DNA from: Archegozetes longisetosus
Taxonomy: Eukaryota > Arthropoda > Arachnida > Sarcoptiformes > Trhypochthoniidae
Length of the DNA: 64,000 bases
Direction: 5' to 3'
NCBI GenBank assembly: GCA_018873245.2
Contig: JAEMBT020000093.1
Span: 1 to 64,000, forward strand
The position numbers and the translations under genes were made by a program. This document shows positions 61,388-64,000 of the stretch, piece by piece; the stretch's first letter is position 1; each line of letters begins with the position of its first letter. The notes beneath the pieces are model-generated. The model saw only the letters and a list, made by a program, of their open reading frames with translations, ran no database searches and was not told the origin of the DNA.

Positions 61388-62510
61388 AATTTATTTTTGA
61401 TTTTATTAATTCTTTCATTTTGATAAATGATTGACATTTATGGCTATAGGAAGAGTGGTTTGTCTCCCTCTTTGTGAGTGGATTTCTTGTTTTGTTAAAT
61501 TTATCGCAATTTGTGCAAAAAGACAAAATTCTGTCTGTAGAACAGTTAACAGTCGCGTGTCTCTGTCCACAATGTCCACAACTTTCAAATTCTTGTTTAC
61601 AATTTTCTTTTTTGTGGCCAAAACCGTTACAGTTGTAGCACCGAATGAGTGGTAGATAGTCTTCGACGTTACATGACTTCCAATCAATAAATAATTTGCT
61701 TCCAGAGCTCATTAAAATGTTTCGTATTTGAGGACTGACTTCAAGACAGTAATTATCGTCAATTTTTCTTGACTTCTTCCGAAATTTAAACTTGAGATTA
61801 ATATGTTGAGAAAGTTCTGGAGACCTCATGTTTGATAGGAATGTCTTAATAGATTCATTATTATTGATTATTTTCTCAATTAATTCATTTTCATTCGTAT
61901 CACTGCTCACGCCTTTTATTACTAATTTTGGTCTTTTCTCCTTCAGTTTATCGGCCGTTATGTCTTCTGTCTTGTTATTTACTTCCTCAATAAGAGCTTG
62001 ACATTCTTTCTCCGAACGGCACTCAACAACTAGACCACCTCCAGAGATGTTTTTAATTCTTTTAACTCTAATATATATATTTTGTGGACAAACAGCTGAT
62101 TTCAATGCTTTTTCAGGTTCAACACATGTTTTGAGTTCTTTGTTTACATTGGGCTTAATTATTACAACAGTTTGTGACCTTTTGACTTCTGCAGCTGTTC
62201 CAGTTCGGACTACATCAGAATACGATTTATTGAAGGAAGAATCTTTCAATTGATAGATCTCTTGAGAAATTTTTTCTAAATACTCCAAATGAAGACTATT
62301 ACTCGCTTTTACTTCACAAAATAAATCATTTTTCAATTTATTAATTAAATTATTTTGTTTTAAAATTATTTGTTTAAATTCCTGGTGGCACTTATTCAAA
62401 TTTTCTTTAATAGAAATTTTCAAATTGCCACTGGAATTTAAATTTTCATAAAAAATTTTAGAAATATTTTCACATTCTAAGTGAAAAGCTGTGCTCTCGT
62501 TCTCCGCCAT
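61380..62510 (-). CDS. ORF1 (Gag-like, three zinc knuckles) of element C
   Basis: 376 residues, intact, starting MAENESTAFHLE. The N-terminal part is coiled coil (residues 25-90). The middle is RRM-like (VKRIKNISGGGLVVEC, LVIKGVSSDTNENELI). The C-terminus has three zinc fingers: CYNCNGFGHKKENC, CGHCGQRHATVNC, and a third CTNC ... H ... C. This is the R1-clade ORF1 layout. ORF1 proteins of this type bind the element RNA. It overlaps ORF2 by 8 nt. The start codon lies only 5 bp from the telomeric repeat. Confidence 0.92.
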   Translation of the reverse strand: MAENESTAFHLECENISKIFYENLNSSGNLKISIKENLNKCHQEFKQIILKQNNLINKLKNDLFCEVKASNSLHLEYLEKISQEIYQLKDSSFNKSYSDVVRTGTAAEVKRSQTVVIIKPNVNKELKTCVEPEKALKSAVCPQNIYIRVKRIKNISGGGLVVECRSEKECQALIEEVNNKTEDITADKLKEKRPKLVIKGVSSDTNENELIEKIINNNESIKTFLSNMRSPELSQHINLKFKFRKKSRKIDDNYCLEVSPQIRNILMSSGSKLFIDWKSCNVEDYLPLIRCYNCNGFGHKKENCKQEFESCGHCGQRHATVNCSTDRILSFCTNCDKFNKTRNPLTKRETNHSSYSHKCQSFIKMKELIKSKINYD

Positions 62511-62515
62511 CTTGG
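62504..62515 (-). promoter_or_regulatory. YY1/Pho-like motif at the 5' end of element C
   Basis: On the minus strand CCAAGATGGCGG spans the junction to telomeric DNA and the ORF1 start codon. It resembles the YY1/Pho site (AAnATGGCGGC). Element B has CCAAGATGGCGAC at the same place. It may set the transcription start at the 5' end (known for mammalian L1, inference here). Confidence 0.5.
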
Positions 62516-64000
62516 TTAGGTTAGGTTAGGTTAGGTTAGGTTAGGTTAGGTTAGGTTAGGTTAGGTTAGGTTAGGTTAGGTTAGGTTAGGTTAGGTTAGG
62601 TTAGGTTAGGTTAGGTTAGGTTAGGTTAGGTTAGGTTAGGTTAGGTTAGGTTAGGTTAGGTTAGGTTAGGTTAGGTTAGGTTAGGTTAGGTTAGGTTAGG
62701 TTAGGTTGGGTTAGGTTAGGTTAGGTTAGGTTAGGTTAGGTTAGGTTAGGTTAGGTTAGGTTAGGTTAGGTTAGGTTAGGTTAGGTTAGGTTAGGTTAGG
62801 TTAGGTTAGGTTAGGTTAGGTTAGGTTAGGTTAGGTTAGGTTAGGTTAGGTTAGGTTAGGTTAGGTTAGGTTAGGTTAGGTTAGGTTAGGTTAGGTTAGG
62901 TTAGGTTAGGTTAGGTTAGGTTAGGTTGGTTAGGTTAGGTTAGGTTAGGTTAGGTTAGGTTAGGTTAGGTTAGGTTAGGTTAGGTTAGGTTAGGTTAGGT
63001 TAGGTTAGGTTAGGTTAGGTTAGGTTAGGTTAGGTTAGGTTAGGTTAGGTTAGGTTAGGTTAGGTTAGGTTAGGTTAGGTTAGGTTAGGTTAGGTTAGGT
63101 TAGGTTAGGTTAGGTTAGGTTAGGTTAGGTTAGGTTAGGTTAGGTTAGGTTAGGTTAGGTTAGGTTAGGTTAGGTTAGGTTAGGTTAGGTTAGGTTAGGT
63201 TAGGTTAGGTTAGGTTAGGTTAGGTTAGGTTAGGTTAGGTTGGGTTAGGTTAGGTTAGGTTAGGTTAGGTTAGGTTAGGTTAGGTTAGGTTAGGTTAGGT
63301 TAGGTTGGGTTAGGTTAGGTTAGGTTAGGTTAGGTTAGGTTAGGTTAGGTTAGGTTAGGTTAGGTTAGGTTAGGTTAGGTTAGGTTAGGTTAGGTTAGGT
63401 TAGGTTAGGTTAGGTTAGGTTAGGTTAGGTTAGGTTAGGTTAGGTTAGGTTAGGTTAGGTTAGGTTAGGTTAGGTTAGGTTAGGTTAGGTTAGGTTAGGT
63501 TAGGTTAGGTTAGGTTAGGTTAGGTTAGGTTAGGTTAGGTTAGGTTAGGTTAGGTTAGGTTAGGTTAGGTTAGGTTAGGTTAGGTTAGGTTAGGTTAGGT
63601 TAGGTTAGGTTAGGTTAGGTTAGGTTAGGTTAGGTTAGGTTAGGTTAGGTTAGGTTAGGTTAGGTTAGGTTAGGTTAGGTTAGGTTAGGTTAGGTTAGGT
63701 TAGGTTAGGTTAGGTTAGGTTAGGTTGGGTTAGGTTAGGTTAGGTTAGGTTAGGTTAGGTTAGGTTAGGTTAGGTTAGGTTAGGTTAGGTTAGGTTAGGT
63801 TAGGTTAGGTTAGGTTAGGTTAGGTTAGGTTAGGTTAGGTTAGGTTAGGTTAGGTTAGGTTAGGTTAGGTTAGGTTAGGTTAGGTTAGGTTAGGTTAGGT
63901 TAGGTTAGGTTAGGTTAGGTTAGGTTAGGTTAGGTTAGGTTAGGTTAGGTTAGGTTAGGTTAGGTTGGGTTAGGTTAGGTTAGGTTAGGTTAGGTTAGGT
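62516..64000 (+). repeat. Telomere, (TTAGG)n terminal array
   Basis: About 297 tandem TTAGG units run to the window edge. Variants: TTGGG at 62706, 63240, 63305, 63725 and 63965, and a 4-bp unit TTGG at 62926-62929. G-rich strand 5' to 3' rightward defines the right side as the chromosome end. Arthropod-type repeat. Confidence 0.98.

Larger units (their letters stand above)
38671..62515 (-). mobile_element. Telomere-specific non-LTR retrotransposon C, full length, split by a Polinton
   Basis: The 3' part is 38671-42409 and the 5' part 61287-62515; the 18.9-kb between them is a Polinton with a TGCATC duplication. Without it, element C is about 4.97 kb with two overlapping intact ORFs, poly(A) on TTAGG at one end, and its 5' end directly on the terminal TTAGG array at the other. 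It is the outermost and least decayed of the three stacked elements, so probably the last to insert. Confidence 0.93.

Noticed and set aside
62516-64000. A CRISPR-like or interspersed array
   Set aside because: Units are contiguous pentamers without spacers; this is a telomere.

Overview
The window is the physical end of a eukaryotic chromosome. From 62516 to the right edge it is an almost pure TTAGG array, about 1.48 kb, with the G-rich strand running 5' to 3' toward the edge. TTAGG is the ancestral arthropod telomere repeat. Strong AT richness, spliceosomal introns of about 47-56 nt, and the classes of elements present fit an arthropod with a compact genome; a mite is a guess I cannot prove.

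Inward from the telomere, 29.8-62.5 kb holds three non-LTR retrotransposons stacked in one orientation (5' end toward the chromosome end). Remnants of TTAGG separate them, so they are telomere-repeat-targeting elements of the TRAS/SART kind. The outermost element (38671-62515) is full length, with intact ORF1 and ORF2. Its ORF2 is split near codon 33 by an 18,877-bp insertion (42410-61286) flanked by the 6-bp duplication TGCATC. Counting one TGCATC and ignoring the insert, the ORF2 frame is open and exactly 1218 codons long. The insert is a Polinton/Maverick (adintovirus-like) element. It carries protein-primed DNA polymerase B, a protease-integrase fusion, the major capsid and penton-like proteins, a packaging ATPase, minor virion candidates and a fibre-like protein. 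Its right third is a cargo module: a small secreted protein, a three-exon gene with two short introns, and a decayed PD-(D/E)XK nuclease. Three genes of the left and central part, plus the nuclease, contain in-frame stop codons; the capsid, ATPase and protease-integrase genes are open.

The left 30 kb is a graveyard of other mobile DNA. It contains the 3' part of a Ty3/Gypsy element with gag, pol and env in one frame plus a downstream ORF and an LTR (1 to about 7.2 kb); a Tc1-like transposon whose transposase has introns (7795-9231); a Tc3-like transposon (10005-11383); several hairpin MITEs; two kinase relics; a RING-type host gene with one 50-nt intron (15344-16659); a FLYWCH/MULE transposon with a 10-bp target duplication (19482-22531); and a 1.5-kb foldback element with a 9-bp target duplication (23091-24610). 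There is also an orphan gene of unusually balanced composition (25047-25967), low-complexity satellites, and a decayed telomere-like tract in the opposite orientation (about 28155-28610).

The order of events can be read from the nesting: retrotransposons entered telomeric repeats one after another, a piggyBac-type MITE entered the innermost, and the Polinton entered the outermost. No CRISPR, rRNA or tRNA was recognised.
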